Position numbers and translations under genes: made by a program | Notes under the pieces: generated by a model | Databases searched by the model: none | Seen by the model: the letters and a program-made list of their open reading frames with translations, nothing else | What the model was told of the DNA's origin: nothing | Part shown: piece by piece, positions 1-8,915 of the stretch | Layout: every line of letters begins with the position of its first letter | How positions within the stretch are numbered: the first letter of the stretch is position 1 | Assembly (NCBI RefSeq): GCF_017916475.1 | Contig: NZ_JAFMTB010000001.1 | Coordinates: forward strand, 1,888,043-1,952,042 | Direction: 5' to 3' | Length of the DNA stretch: 64,000 nt | From: Patulibacter sp. SYSU D01012 | GTDB lineage: Bacteria > Actinomycetota > Thermoleophilia > Solirubrobacterales > Solirubrobacteraceae

Positions 1-665
1 CCGACACGCTGCCCGGCCACGTCTACCGGCTGGACGCCGACGTCCGCGACCGCGCGGGCGTGCTCGAGGCGTTCGGCGCCGCCGACCACGGGATCCTCGT
101 CGGCACGCAGATGATCGCGAAGGGCCACGACTTCCCCGACGTCACGCTCGGCGTGGTGGTCGACGCCGACGCGACGCTGCGCTTCCCCGACTTCCGCAGC
201 CAGGAGCGGACGTTCCAGATGGTCGCCCAGCTCGCCGGCCGGGCCGGGCGCGGCGCGGGGGCGGGCGGGGTCCCCGCGCAGGTGCTCGTGCAGACGCGCT
301 CCCCCCGGGAGCCCGCGCTGCTGTTCGCCGCCCGCCACGACGCGCACGGCTTCCTGGTGGAGGAGCTCGAGCGGCGCCGCGACCTGGGGTACCCGCCGTA
401 CGCCACGATCGTCCGCGTCGTCTGCGAGCACGAGGACGAGGCGCGCGTCGAGGCCGCCGCGACGGCGCTGGCGCTGCGGATGCCCGAGGACACGCTCGGC
501 CCCGTCCCGCTCTTCCGCCGCCAAGCCCGCTTCCGCCGCCAGCTCATGGTCCGCTCGCCCGCCCGCGCGCTGACGGTCGGCGCGACGCGCGCGGCGGTGG
601 AGGCGGTCGTCGCCGACCCGGCCCACCGCGGGGTGACGCTCGTCATCGAGGTCGATCCGCGGTAG
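1..665 (+). CDS. priA: Primosomal protein N' (PriA), C-terminal part
   Basis: This is the 3' end of priA; the gene enters from the left edge with its frame set by codons beginning at base 3. PriA recognises stalled or recombination-made forks and restarts replication. Visible are the late helicase motifs: GTQMIAKGHDFPDV, then QLAGRAGR (motif VI, arginines intact), and the C-terminal domain opened by RRRDLGYPPYA. The Walker A/B and zinc-binding parts lie outside the window, so helicase competence cannot be judged; many actinobacterial PriA proteins have lost ATPase motifs. In related genomes def and fmt follow directly; here they are 5 kb away, behind an accessory block. Identification is secure. 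Confidence 0.93.
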   Translation, partial: DTLPGHVYRLDADVRDRAGVLEAFGAADHGILVGTQMIAKGHDFPDVTLGVVVDADATLRFPDFRSQERTFQMVAQLAGRAGRGAGAGGVPAQVLVQTRSPREPALLFAARHDAHGFLVEELERRRDLGYPPYATIVRVVCEHEDEARVEAAATALALRMPEDTLGPVPLFRRQARFRRQLMVRSPARALTVGATRAAVEAVVADPAHRGVTLVIEVDPR

Positions 666-759
666 CGCCGCGGCCCGAGCGCCCGCCCGCCCGGCGGCCA
701 GACGGACGCACGCGGAGGAGAAGCGGACAGGGCGTGTCCTCCGTCGCCCGGATGATGGG

Positions 760-1782
760 GTGGTGCCGACGACGACCTCCGCCCGCCTCCTGGCCCTGCT
801 CTCCCTGCTGCAGGCGCGCCGCGACTGGCCGGGGGCGGCGCTCGCGGAGCGGCTCGAGGTCAGCCCGCGGACGGTCCGGCGCGACGTGGACCGCCTGCGC
901 GAGCTCGGCTACCCGATCGCCGCCGTCAAGGGCCCGGACGGCGGCTACCGCCTGCAGGCGGGGACGGAGCTGCCGCCGCTGCTCTTCGACGACGAGCAGG
1001 CGGTCGCCCTCGCGGTCGCGCTGCAGCTCGCCGCCGCCGCGGGGGCGGGGATCGAGGAGGCCGCCATGCGCGCCCTCGGCACCGTGCGCCAGGTCCTGCC
1101 CGCGCGGCTCCGGCACCGGGTCGACGCCGTGTCCGTCCGCGCCATCGCGGCCTCGGGGGCAGAGCCGCCCGGCGTCGACGTGGCGACGCTCACGACGATC
1201 ACTGCGGCGGCGCGCGCCCGCGAGACCCTCCGCTTCCGCTACGAGCGGCCCGGGGCGGCGGATGGCCCGCCGCGGCGCGCCGAGCCGCACCACCTCGTCG
1301 CCACCGGCGGGCGCTGGTACCTCGTGGCGTGGGACCTGGACCGCGACGACTGGCGCCTGTTCCGGGCGGACCGGGTGCGGCCGCTGACGGGCACCGGCCC
1401 GCGCTTCGCGCCCCGCGAGCTGCCGGGCGGCGACCTGGAGGCGTACGTGCGGGGGCGCTTCCGGGGATCCCGCGACGCCTCGGGGGACTGGCCCTGCCGC
1501 GGGCGGGCGGTCGTGCGCCAGCCGGCGGCGGCGCTGGCCCCGTTCGTCGGGGACGGCGTGGTGGAGGAGGTCGGCCCGGATTGCTGCCGCGTGACGCTGG
1601 GCTCGTGGTCGTGGACGGCGCTGGCCGCCGACCTGGGCCGGTTCGACGCCGAGCTCGAGGCCGTCGGGCCGCCCGCGCTGGTCGACGCGCTGGCGCGCCT
1701 GGCCGAACGCTGCGCGCGGGCGGCGGGCCGCCCCGCCGACGCAGCGGCCCCGGGCGACCCGCCGGCTCCGCCGGCCGACTAG
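760..1782 (+). CDS. WYL-domain transcriptional regulator with HTH_11 domain
   Basis: A 340-residue cytoplasmic regulator. The first 60 residues form a winged helix-turn-helix (RLLALLSLLQ, then LEVSPRTVRRDVDRL). The middle and C-terminus hold a WYL ligand-sensing domain, seen in RWYLVAWDLDRDDWRLFRADRV at roughly residues 187-208. WYL proteins bind nucleic acid or nucleotide ligands and act as repressors or activators; the target here is unknown. GTG at 760 and GTG at 763 are adjacent possible starts; 763 sits six bases after a GATGAT hexamer and would suit a leaderless start. The stop codon shares the CTAG at 1779-1782 with the convergent VOC gene. An Ala/Pro tail follows the conserved part. 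Confidence 0.85.
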   Translation: MVPTTTSARLLALLSLLQARRDWPGAALAERLEVSPRTVRRDVDRLRELGYPIAAVKGPDGGYRLQAGTELPPLLFDDEQAVALAVALQLAAAAGAGIEEAAMRALGTVRQVLPARLRHRVDAVSVRAIAASGAEPPGVDVATLTTITAAARARETLRFRYERPGAADGPPRRAEPHHLVATGGRWYLVAWDLDRDDWRLFRADRVRPLTGTGPRFAPRELPGGDLEAYVRGRFRGSRDASGDWPCRGRAVVRQPAAALAPFVGDGVVEEVGPDCCRVTLGSWSWTALAADLGRFDAELEAVGPPALVDALARLAERCARAAGRPADAAAPGDPPAPPAD

Positions 1783-2246
1783 GCGGCGGGCTGCACGTCG
1801 ACGGACCAGGTCACGCCGAAGCGGTCGGTCAGCATGCCGAAGCCCGGCGACCACGCCGACGCCGCGAGCGGCTCCACGACGGTCGCGCCGTCGGCCAGCC
1901 GGTCCCAGTAGGTCGTCACCTCGTCGAGGCTCTCGCCCCGCACCGAGACGAAGAACGGCTGGTCTGTCAGCGTGACGCCGTGCTCGCGCCGGGTGGATCC
2001 GGCCCGGGTCGGCGCGGCAGCGGCGTCGCCGGTCGCCGGCACGTCGTACGCCATCACCCGGAAGCCGTCGTCGGTCGCCACGTGGCCGAACACGACGCGG
2101 TCGGCGCCCGGCTGGTCGGCGGGCATGCCGACGTCGCCGTACGTGGTCACGGCCGCGGTCCCGCCGAAGACGGCGGCGTAGAACTCGAGGGCCTCCCGGG
2201 CCCGGCCGTCGGTGAAGTTCAGGTGCGTGGTGGTGGTGATGCTCAT
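1779..2246 (-). CDS. VOC-family (PhnB/glyoxalase-like) protein
   Basis: A 155-residue protein of the vicinal oxygen chelate superfamily, closest to the PhnB-like members once annotated as 3-demethylubiquinone methyltransferase. Visible are the N-terminal beta strand THLNFTDGRAREALEFY, the core FFVSVRGESLDEVTTYWDRL, and the ending FGMLTDRFGVTWSVDV, where PhnB-like proteins usually read G.l.DkFGv.W. The substrate is unknown. The frame stays open well upstream of 2246, but homology starts at MSITTTTHLNF, so I place the start there. It is convergent with the WYL gene and divergent from the YdeI-like gene; none of these implies a shared pathway. Confidence 0.82.
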   Translation of the reverse strand: MSITTTTHLNFTDGRAREALEFYAAVFGGTAAVTTYGDVGMPADQPGADRVVFGHVATDDGFRVMAYDVPATGDAAAAPTRAGSTRREHGVTLTDQPFFVSVRGESLDEVTTYWDRLADGATVVEPLAASAWSPGFGMLTDRFGVTWSVDVQPAA

Positions 2247-2397
2247 CGGTGCCTCGTCGTGGTCGGGTGCGCGGCGATCGCCGTCGTGGTCGAGCGTGAC
2301 GGGGGAAGAGGCCGACGACTGGCCGCTACTCCGGTCGCCGGCGCGAGGGTCGGCGTCGCGGACAGCGGCTGACCGCCACCCGCGCGAGACTGCGGCC

Positions 2398-3003
2398 ATG
2401 AGCCGCCCGCCGAGCGCCGCCACCCCGCCGCCCGCGCCGACCGACGGGCCGCCGTCGCTCGTCGTCCGGGACGCGGCGGCGTGGCGCGCCTGGCTCGACG
2501 AGCACGAGTCCACGTCCGACGGCGTGTGGCTCACGCTCGCGAAGAAGGGGACGACCGCCCCGACGTCGCTGACGTACGGCCAGGCGCTCGAGGAGGCGCT
2601 CTGCAGCGGGTGGATCGACGGACGGCGGCAGGCGGTCGACGCCGCGACGTACCGGCAGCACCTGACCCCCCGGCGCGCCCGGTCGGTGTGGTCGCAGCGC
2701 AACGTCGACCTGGTCGCCGCGCTGACCGCTGCCGGCCGGATGCGTCCGCGCGGCCGGCGCGAGGTCGAGCGCGCGCAGGACGACGGGCGGTGGGATCGCG
2801 CGTACGCGGGCCAGGCCGCGGCGACGGTGCCGGACGACCTGGCCGCCGCGGTGGCGGCGTGCCCGGCCGCTGCGCGGCGGTTCGCCGCCCTGTCGCGGGC
2901 CGAGCGCTACGCGGCGATCCACCCCGTGATCACCGCCCCGAGCGCCGCGGTGCGCGACGCCCGCGTCGCCGCCGTCGTGGCGCGCCTGGCGGCCGGGGGA
3001 TGA
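2398..3003 (+). CDS. YdeI/OmpD-associated (OmdA) family protein
   Basis: A 201-residue cytoplasmic protein of the YdeI/OmdA family. Family hallmarks are visible: WRAWLDEHESTSDGVWLTLAKKG near the N-terminus, LTYGQALEEALCSGWIDG in the middle, and RSVWSQRNVDLV after it. The C-terminal helices (RRFAALSRAERYA, then IHPVITAP) are also typical. The biochemical role is not established; members are linked loosely to stress and peptide resistance. ATG 2398 follows the hexamer GAGACT by six bases, so the transcript may be leaderless. The in-frame extension upstream lies over the divergent VOC promoter and is Ala/Pro rich, so I left it out. Confidence 0.8.
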   Translation: MSRPPSAATPPPAPTDGPPSLVVRDAAAWRAWLDEHESTSDGVWLTLAKKGTTAPTSLTYGQALEEALCSGWIDGRRQAVDAATYRQHLTPRRARSVWSQRNVDLVAALTAAGRMRPRGRREVERAQDDGRWDRAYAGQAAATVPDDLAAAVAACPAAARRFAALSRAERYAAIHPVITAPSAAVRDARVAAVVARLAAGG

Positions 3004-3109
3004 GGCCGCCGCGCGCCGCGACCCGCCGGCCCACGTCCGCGGACCGCGGACCGGGCACGGGCCGGCCGCCGAGGTCCCGGCGCGCGGCCGGGATTCGAAT
3101 TCGCAATCG

Positions 3110-3126
3110 TCCGTAGTTCCTACGGA
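3110..3126 (+). promoter_or_regulatory. 17-bp palindromic operator-like element
   Basis: TCCGTAGTTCCTACGGA is a perfect inverted repeat (7-bp arms, 3-bp centre). It ends 10 bp before the hexamer TACGGT (3137-3142), so it occupies the -35 region. A close relative with the same 10-bp spacing lies at 25473-25489. It could be an operator or a -35-like recognition element. Confidence 0.65.
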
Positions 3127-3266
3127 TGTGGGCCGGTACGGTGTCGGTGCCCCGACACGGCCCGCGGACGGATCCCCCATCGTTCCGCCGCACGTGCCGC
3201 AGGTCGCCGGCGACGCACCGGTCCGGCCTGACCGGCGAGCGTCACGCGGCGCGCGGGCGCCTCGCC

Positions 3267-3608
3267 ATGCCCGGGACCACGGACCTCCGCCGCCTTCGCT
3301 TCTTCGTCGAGCTCGCCGGCGACCCGCACTTCGGACGGACCGCCAAGCGGCTGCACATCTCGCAGCCCGCGTTCAGCCAGCAGCTGCGCCGGCTCGAGGG
3401 CGAGCTGGGCATCACGCTGTTCGAGCGCACGGTGCGGGGCGCGGCGCTGACCCCCGAAGGGGCACGACTGCTGCCCCTGGCCCGGGACCTGCTCGCGCGC
3501 GCGGACCGCTTCAACGCGACGGCGCGGGAGCTCGCCGGCGACGCGACGGCGCCCGCTCGGCGGGTGCGCTCCGCGGTCCCGGGCGCGTCGGGCTCGCCCG
3601 CGCGCTGA
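3267..3608 (+). CDS. LysR-type DNA-binding domain protein lacking the effector domain
   Basis: A 113-residue protein holding a complete LysR N-terminal winged helix-turn-helix (LRRLRFFVELAGDPHFGRTA, then LHISQPAFSQQLRRLEGELG and LFERTVRGAALTPEG) and the start of the linker helix. The substrate-binding domain of about 200 residues that LysR regulators need for inducer sensing is missing. The sequence ends in about 25 low-complexity residues, and only 55 bases separate the stop from the next gene, so no effector-domain remnant follows. Start ATG 3267 fits the usual LysR N-terminus, but the frame is open further up: GTG 3147 lies just after the TACGGT hexamer and would add 40 residues. It could be a stand-alone DNA-binding protein or a decayed regulator. 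Confidence 0.7.
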   Translation: MPGTTDLRRLRFFVELAGDPHFGRTAKRLHISQPAFSQQLRRLEGELGITLFERTVRGAALTPEGARLLPLARDLLARADRFNATARELAGDATAPARRVRSAVPGASGSPAR

Positions 3609-3663
3609 GCGGGCGACCGGCGACGCCGAGCGGGCGGCCGCCAGCTCGACGCGGGCCGCGGGC

Positions 3664-4529
3664 CTAGGCGCGCGAGCGGTACGCGCGCGACGTCAGCGGC
3701 ACGAAGACCGCCGTCAGCGCCGCAGCCTCGGCGAGCACGAGCGCCACGTCGCCGGCGTCGGCGCCGCCGCCCATCAGGCCGCGGACGGCCGTGGCGACGT
3801 GCGACACCGGGTTGACGCCGACGAACCACTCCAGGACGGCCGGCAGCGTCGCCGGGTCGACGAAGACGTTCGAGAGGAAGACGAGCGGGAACATCACCAT
3901 GAAGCCGCCGTTCATCACCGCGTTCGGCGACCGCAGCACGATGCCCAGCAGCGCGAAGACCCACGCCAGGCCGAAGGCGAGCAGCGCCACGAGCGCGAGC
4001 GCCCCGAGGACGCCGAGCACGCCGCCGTCGGCGTCGTAGCCCAGGGCCAGCCCCAGCACGACCGTCACGGTCGCGGCGACGAGGTAGCGCGCCAGGTCGC
4101 CGACCGCCGCGCCCACGAGCGGCGCCGGCGCCCAGACGGGCAGCGTGCGGAAGCGGTCCACGACGCCCTTGCTCATGTCCGTCGCCAGCGTGACGCCGGA
4201 GTAGACCGTCGTGAAGAGCACGGACTGCACGACGACGCCGGGCAGCACGAACTGCAGGTACGCGTCCGTGGACCCCGCCATCGCGCCGCCGAACAGGTAG
4301 ACGAACATCACGAGGAACAGCACGGGCGTGATGGTCACGTCGAGCAGCTGCTCGGGCACGTGGCGGATGCGGCGCATCGCCCGCCAGGCGAAGGCCAGGC
4401 ACGCGCCGAGCGCGCTCGCGCCGTGCGGCCGCTCGGCCGGGGCGAGCACGGCCTCCAGGTCCAGCCGCGCCGGCGCGGGCGGCGGCGTCGGGGCGCGGCC
4501 GTCGAGGGCCGCGGGGGGCGTCGTGGCGC

Positions 4530-4533
<4 letters not shown>
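3664..4533 (-). CDS. ABC-2 type transporter permease, DrrB-like
   Basis: A 289-residue inner-membrane protein with about six hydrophobic segments (for example [43 protein letters not shown]), which is the ABC-2 layout. [17 protein letters not shown] and [15 protein letters not shown] match the DrrB/NodJ branch that exports drugs or lipids such as daunorubicin. The N-terminal 45 residues are Pro/Ala rich and cytoplasmic. It overlaps the upstream ATPase gene by four bases (ATGA), so the two are translated together as a half-transporter pair. The substrate cannot be read from the sequence; self-resistance or lipid export are both possible. Confidence 0.88.
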
Positions 4534-5498
<965 letters not shown>

Positions 5499-5691
5499 GG
5501 GGGGACGCTCCGGGTCCGGGGACGGTTCGAGGGGTAGGACGGCCTGGCGCGCCGGAACTCATCGGTCGCGCGTCGGCAGGCCCCGGGCGGGGCGCGTCGC
5601 AGGCACGGGCCGCACCCTCGCGCGCGCTGCGGCCGGATCCCGACCGCATCCCCGCGCGAGCGCCGGGACGGGGCCCCGCGCGGGGCGGCGC

Positions 5692-5697
5692 TAGCCT
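5692..5697 (+). promoter_or_regulatory. -10 hexamer for def-fmt-rsmB
   Basis: TAGCCT ends nine bases before ATG 5707, implying a leader of about two bases. No Shine-Dalgarno sequence is needed or evident apart from the GAGGGG overlapping the start region. Confidence 0.6.
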
Positions 5698-5706
5698 CTG
5701 AGGGGC

Positions 5707-6273
5707 ATGGCCGACGCGCACGTCACCGAGGACGACCCCACGATCGAGGCGGCCGCCGACGCCCGCCGCGCCGCCGCGCTGGGCGCGATCCGCCAGTACG
5801 GCGACCCGGTCCTGAAGGGCCGCGCGCGCGAGGTCGACGCGTTCGACGACCAGCTCCGCCGCGAGCTCGACGCGATGGGGATGCTCATGCACGACGCCCA
5901 GGGCGTCGGGCTGGCGGCCAACCAGGTCGGCACGCTGCACCGCGTCCTCGTCTACGCGGTCGACGGCGGCGAGGGCCCCGTCCGCAAGCTCGTCAACCCG
6001 ACGATCGCCTGGCGCAGCGACGACGTCGAGGTCGGCCCCGAGGGCTGCCTGTCGCTGCCGCGGATCAGCGTCGACGTGGAGCGCCACGTGTTCCTGGCGG
6101 TGCGCGCGAAGGACGAGGACGGGCGGGACATCGAGGTCGAGGCGTCGGGCTTCGAGGCGCGGATCATCCAGCACGAGATGGACCACCTGGACGGCATCCT
6201 CATCCTCGACCGCACCTCCCGCGACCAGCGCAAGCGGGCGCTGCGCGAGCTGCGGGCGCGGGCCCAGGCATGA
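5707..6273 (+). CDS. def: Peptide deformylase
   Basis: A 188-residue metalloenzyme that removes the formyl group from the N-terminal methionine of new proteins at the ribosome. All three signature motifs are intact: GVGLAANQVG (motif I), EGCLSLP with the metal-binding Cys (motif II), and QHEMDHLDG with the two His ligands and catalytic Glu (motif III). About 25 extra residues precede the usual IRQYGDPVLK start, and the C-terminal helix is Arg/Ala rich. It is the first gene of a tightly packed operon and overlaps fmt by four bases, pairing the enzyme that removes formyl groups with the one that adds them. Confidence 0.96.
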   Translation: MADAHVTEDDPTIEAAADARRAAALGAIRQYGDPVLKGRAREVDAFDDQLRRELDAMGMLMHDAQGVGLAANQVGTLHRVLVYAVDGGEGPVRKLVNPTIAWRSDDVEVGPEGCLSLPRISVDVERHVFLAVRAKDEDGRDIEVEASGFEARIIQHEMDHLDGILILDRTSRDQRKRALRELRARAQA

Positions 6274-7127
6274 GCGCCGCCGCCGCGCGCGTGCGCACCG
6301 TCTTCCTCGGCACGAGCTGGTTCGCCGCCGACGTCCTGCGCCGCCTGGTCGACGCGGACCACGCGCCCGCGCTCGTGGTCACCCGCCCCGATCGCCCGGC
6401 GGGCCGCGGCCGCAAGCTCACCCCGCCGCCGGTGGCGGACGCGGCGCGCGAGCTGGGCCTGCCGGTCGAGCAGCCCGAGCGCCTGGACGACGACGCCGTC
6501 GCCCGCATCGACGCCGCCCGCCCCGACGCGCTCGTCGTCTGCGCGTACGGCGCGATCGTCCGCGAGCCGCTGCTCTCGCGCTACCCGCTGCTGAACGTCC
6601 ACCCGTCGCTGCTGCCGCGCTGGCGCGGCGCCGCCCCGGTCGAGCGGGCCATCATGGCCGGCGACGCCGAGACGGGGGTGTCCATCATGGAGCTCGTCGA
6701 GGAGCTCGACGCGGGCCCCGTGATCGCGCAGGAGACGACGCCGATCGGCCCGGACGACACGTACGGCGACGTGGCCCCGCGCCTCGTCGAGCTCGGCTCG
6801 CGGATGCTGGTCGACGCGCTCGACCGCCTGGCCGACGGCCCGCTGCCGAGCACGCCGCAGCCCGCGGACGGCGTGACGTACGCCGAGAAGATCGCCGCCG
6901 CGGACCGCGACCTGGACCCGTCCGCGCCGGCGCAGGCGCAGCACGACCACGTCCGGGCGCTCAGCCCGCACATCGGGGCGCGCCTGCGGCTGGACGACGG
7001 CACCGTGCTCGGCGTCCGCCGCACGCGGATCGGCGAGGACGGCGGCCTGGAGCTGCTCGAGGTGCAGCCGCCCGGGGGCCGCCCGATGGCCTACGCGGAC
7101 TTCCTGCGCGGGCGGGGCGGCCGATGA
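6270..7127 (+). CDS. fmt: Methionyl-tRNA formyltransferase
   Basis: Transfers a formyl group from 10-formyl-tetrahydrofolate to Met-tRNAfMet to make initiator tRNA. At 285 residues it is slightly shorter than the usual 305-315. Visible are VFLGTSWFAADVLRRL at the N-terminus, TRPDRPAGRGRKL, the catalytic region LNVHPSLLPRWRGAAPVERAI holding the conserved Asn and His, and the C-terminal OB-fold domain from VTYAEKI onward with VRALSPHIGA. It starts inside def (ATGA) and overlaps rsmB by four bases. The order def-fmt-rsmB is a widely conserved translation cluster. Confidence 0.96.
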   Translation: MSAAAARVRTVFLGTSWFAADVLRRLVDADHAPALVVTRPDRPAGRGRKLTPPPVADAARELGLPVEQPERLDDDAVARIDAARPDALVVCAYGAIVREPLLSRYPLLNVHPSLLPRWRGAAPVERAIMAGDAETGVSIMELVEELDAGPVIAQETTPIGPDDTYGDVAPRLVELGSRMLVDALDRLADGPLPSTPQPADGVTYAEKIAAADRDLDPSAPAQAQHDHVRALSPHIGARLRLDDGTVLGVRRTRIGEDGGLELLEVQPPGGRPMAYADFLRGRGGR

Positions 7128-8566
7128 GCGGCGACGGGCTGCCGCAGCGTGGGTCGGGGCGCCCGGACCGCTGGGAGCGCCGCCCCAACCGCGGGCCCGC
7201 GCGCACCGGGTCGCCCGGGGGCGGCGCGAAGCGCGGCGCCCAGGGCGGCCCCGGGCCCGGCGCCGGCGGCGGCCGGTCCGGGGGGACGACGGGCGGCCCC
7301 GCCGGCGGCCGGCCCGGGCCCGCGAAGGGCGGCGCGCGGCGGCCGCCCGCGGACGGCCCCGACCGCGCGGGCGCGGCCCGCCGCGCGGCCCACGAGGTCG
7401 TCGTCCGCTGCCTGCGCGACGGCGCCTTCGCCGACCGCGCCCTGCACGGCGCCGCCGGCCACCTGGATCCCCGCGAGCGCGGGCAGGCCAAGCGCTTGGC
7501 GTTCGGCGCGATCCAGCGCCGGCTGACGCTCGACCACGTCATCGGCCAGCACGTGGACCGCGCGCTCGACGCCGAGGTCCGCGCCGCGCTGCAGATCGGG
7601 CTGTACGAGCTGCTCTTCAGCGACGGCACCCCGCCGCGCGCGGCCGTCGCGTCGGCGGTCGAGCTGGCGAAGCCGAACGTCGGCTTCCGCCTGGTCAACG
7701 CGGTGCTGCGCCGCGTCGCCGACGGCGGCGAGGAGGCGCGCCGCATCCCGACGGACGAGACCCCGAAGGGCGCCGCGATCCGTCACAGCCACCCGCTGTG
7801 GCTCGTGCAGCGCTGGTGGGACTGGCTGGGCCCGAACGCCACCCGGGCGCTGCTGGCCGCCGACAACGAGCCGCAGGAGCTCGTGCTGCGGGCCAACGGC
7901 CTGCGCGCCGGCGCCGGCGAGGTGCCGGGCGTGCCGTTCGACCCCGAGATGCCCGAGGCACGGCGCGTCGAGGGCGGCCTGGACGTGCTGGGCGACCCCG
8001 CGTGGCACGCCGGGGCGTACGTCGCGATGTCGTACGGGTCGATGATCGTCGGGCGAGCCGTCGCCCCGCAGCCGGGCGAGCGCGTGCTCGACCTGTGCGC
8101 GGCGCCGGGCGGCAAGACGACGCACATGGCCGACCTGATGGGCGGCACCGGGTCGATCCTGGCGCTCGAGAAGCACGGGGGCCGCGCCCGCGCGCTGCGC
8201 CGCACGTGCGAGCGGGTGGGCGCGACCAACGTCGAGGTCGTCCACGCCGACGCGCTCGAGCACGAGCTGCCCGCCGGGTCCTTCGACCGCGTCCTGCTCG
8301 ACGCCCCCTGCAGCGGACTGGGGACGCTCGCGGCCCACCCGGACCTGCGGTGGCGGATCCAGGAGGCCGACCTGCGCGAGGTGGAACGCCTGCAGGGACG
8401 CCTGCTCGAGGTGGCCGAGCGCGCCCTCGCGCCCGGCGGACGCCTCGTGTACAGCGTGTGCACGCTCAATCCCGGCGAGGAGCGCCTGCCCGAGGGCGCG
8501 ACCCGGCGCCTGCTGCCGCACCGCGACCGCACCGACGGCTTCTACCTGTCCGCGGTCGGCGGCTGA
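7124..8566 (+). CDS. rsmB: 16S rRNA (cytosine-967-C5)-methyltransferase RsmB
   Basis: Methylates C967 of 16S rRNA using S-adenosylmethionine. The first 85 residues are a Gly/Pro/Arg-rich disordered extension, unlike typical RsmB proteins. A NusB-like RNA-binding domain follows (AAHEVVVRCLRDGAFADRAL, then LQIGLYELLFSDGTPPRAAV). The methyltransferase domain has the SAM loop DLCAAPGGKTTHMA, the proline-cysteine motif LDAPCSGLGTLAAHPDLRW, and the second Cys, the nucleophile in this family, in SVCTLNPGEE near residue 445. The protein is about 50 residues longer than the E. coli enzyme because of the extension. It is the last gene of the def operon. Confidence 0.94.
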   Translation: MSGDGLPQRGSGRPDRWERRPNRGPARTGSPGGGAKRGAQGGPGPGAGGGRSGGTTGGPAGGRPGPAKGGARRPPADGPDRAGAARRAAHEVVVRCLRDGAFADRALHGAAGHLDPRERGQAKRLAFGAIQRRLTLDHVIGQHVDRALDAEVRAALQIGLYELLFSDGTPPRAAVASAVELAKPNVGFRLVNAVLRRVADGGEEARRIPTDETPKGAAIRHSHPLWLVQRWWDWLGPNATRALLAADNEPQELVLRANGLRAGAGEVPGVPFDPEMPEARRVEGGLDVLGDPAWHAGAYVAMSYGSMIVGRAVAPQPGERVLDLCAAPGGKTTHMADLMGGTGSILALEKHGGRARALRRTCERVGATNVEVVHADALEHELPAGSFDRVLLDAPCSGLGTLAAHPDLRWRIQEADLREVERLQGRLLEVAERALAPGGRLVYSVCTLNPGEERLPEGATRRLLPHRDRTDGFYLSAVGG

Positions 8567-8619
8567 CCCGCCCCGCGCCGGGTCGCCCAGGCGGACAGGG
8601 CCGCGCCCGGCGTTGTTCC

Positions 8620-8625
8620 TATAGT
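8620..8625 (+). promoter_or_regulatory. -10 hexamer, leaderless start
   Basis: TATAGT ends seven bases before ATG 8633, the spacing expected if transcription starts on the A of the start codon. No Shine-Dalgarno sequence lies in between. Confidence 0.65.
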
Positions 8626-8632
8626 GGACGGC

Positions 8633-8851
8633 ATGGAGGTCGACCTCGGACTGCGGTGCCCCAGCTGCAGCGAGCCGTGGCTCCGTCCCACCAACCTGCC
8701 GGGGCGGTACCGCTGCGTGAACTGCCTGCTGCGGTACGAGCTGCGATCGGTGTGCCCCAACTGCGGGGAGCACTCGACGATCGTGCGCATGTCGAAGACG
8801 GCCACGCTCGCCTGCAACCACTGCGGGTCGTCGATGCTCGTGCAGGTCTAG
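8633..8851 (+). CDS. Small double zinc-ribbon protein (YfgJ/DUF1407-like)
   Basis: A 72-residue protein with four Cys pairs (CPSC, CVNC, CPNC, CNHC) arranged as two zinc ribbons. The spacing and the middle block RYELRSVCPNC resemble the E. coli YfgJ family, whose function is unknown. Zinc binding is a strong inference from the cysteines. ATG 8633 was chosen over GTG 8624 because 8624 overlaps the TATAGT hexamer. Likely transcribed alone between rsmB and a convergent LysR gene. It could serve as an RNA- or protein-binding adaptor, but nothing nearby indicates a partner. Confidence 0.72.
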   Translation: MEVDLGLRCPSCSEPWLRPTNLPGRYRCVNCLLRYELRSVCPNCGEHSTIVRMSKTATLACNHCGSSMLVQV

Positions 8852-8915
8852 GGCCGCGGGCGCGGGGCGGCGCGCCACCCCGCGCGCACCCGCAGCGGCG
8901 TGTCGTCCGCCCGCG

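Noticed and set aside
5665-5700. CCCCGCGCGGGG palindrome before def as an operator
   Set aside because: Such GC palindromes are frequent by chance in this DNA, and no second copy with fixed promoter spacing was seen.
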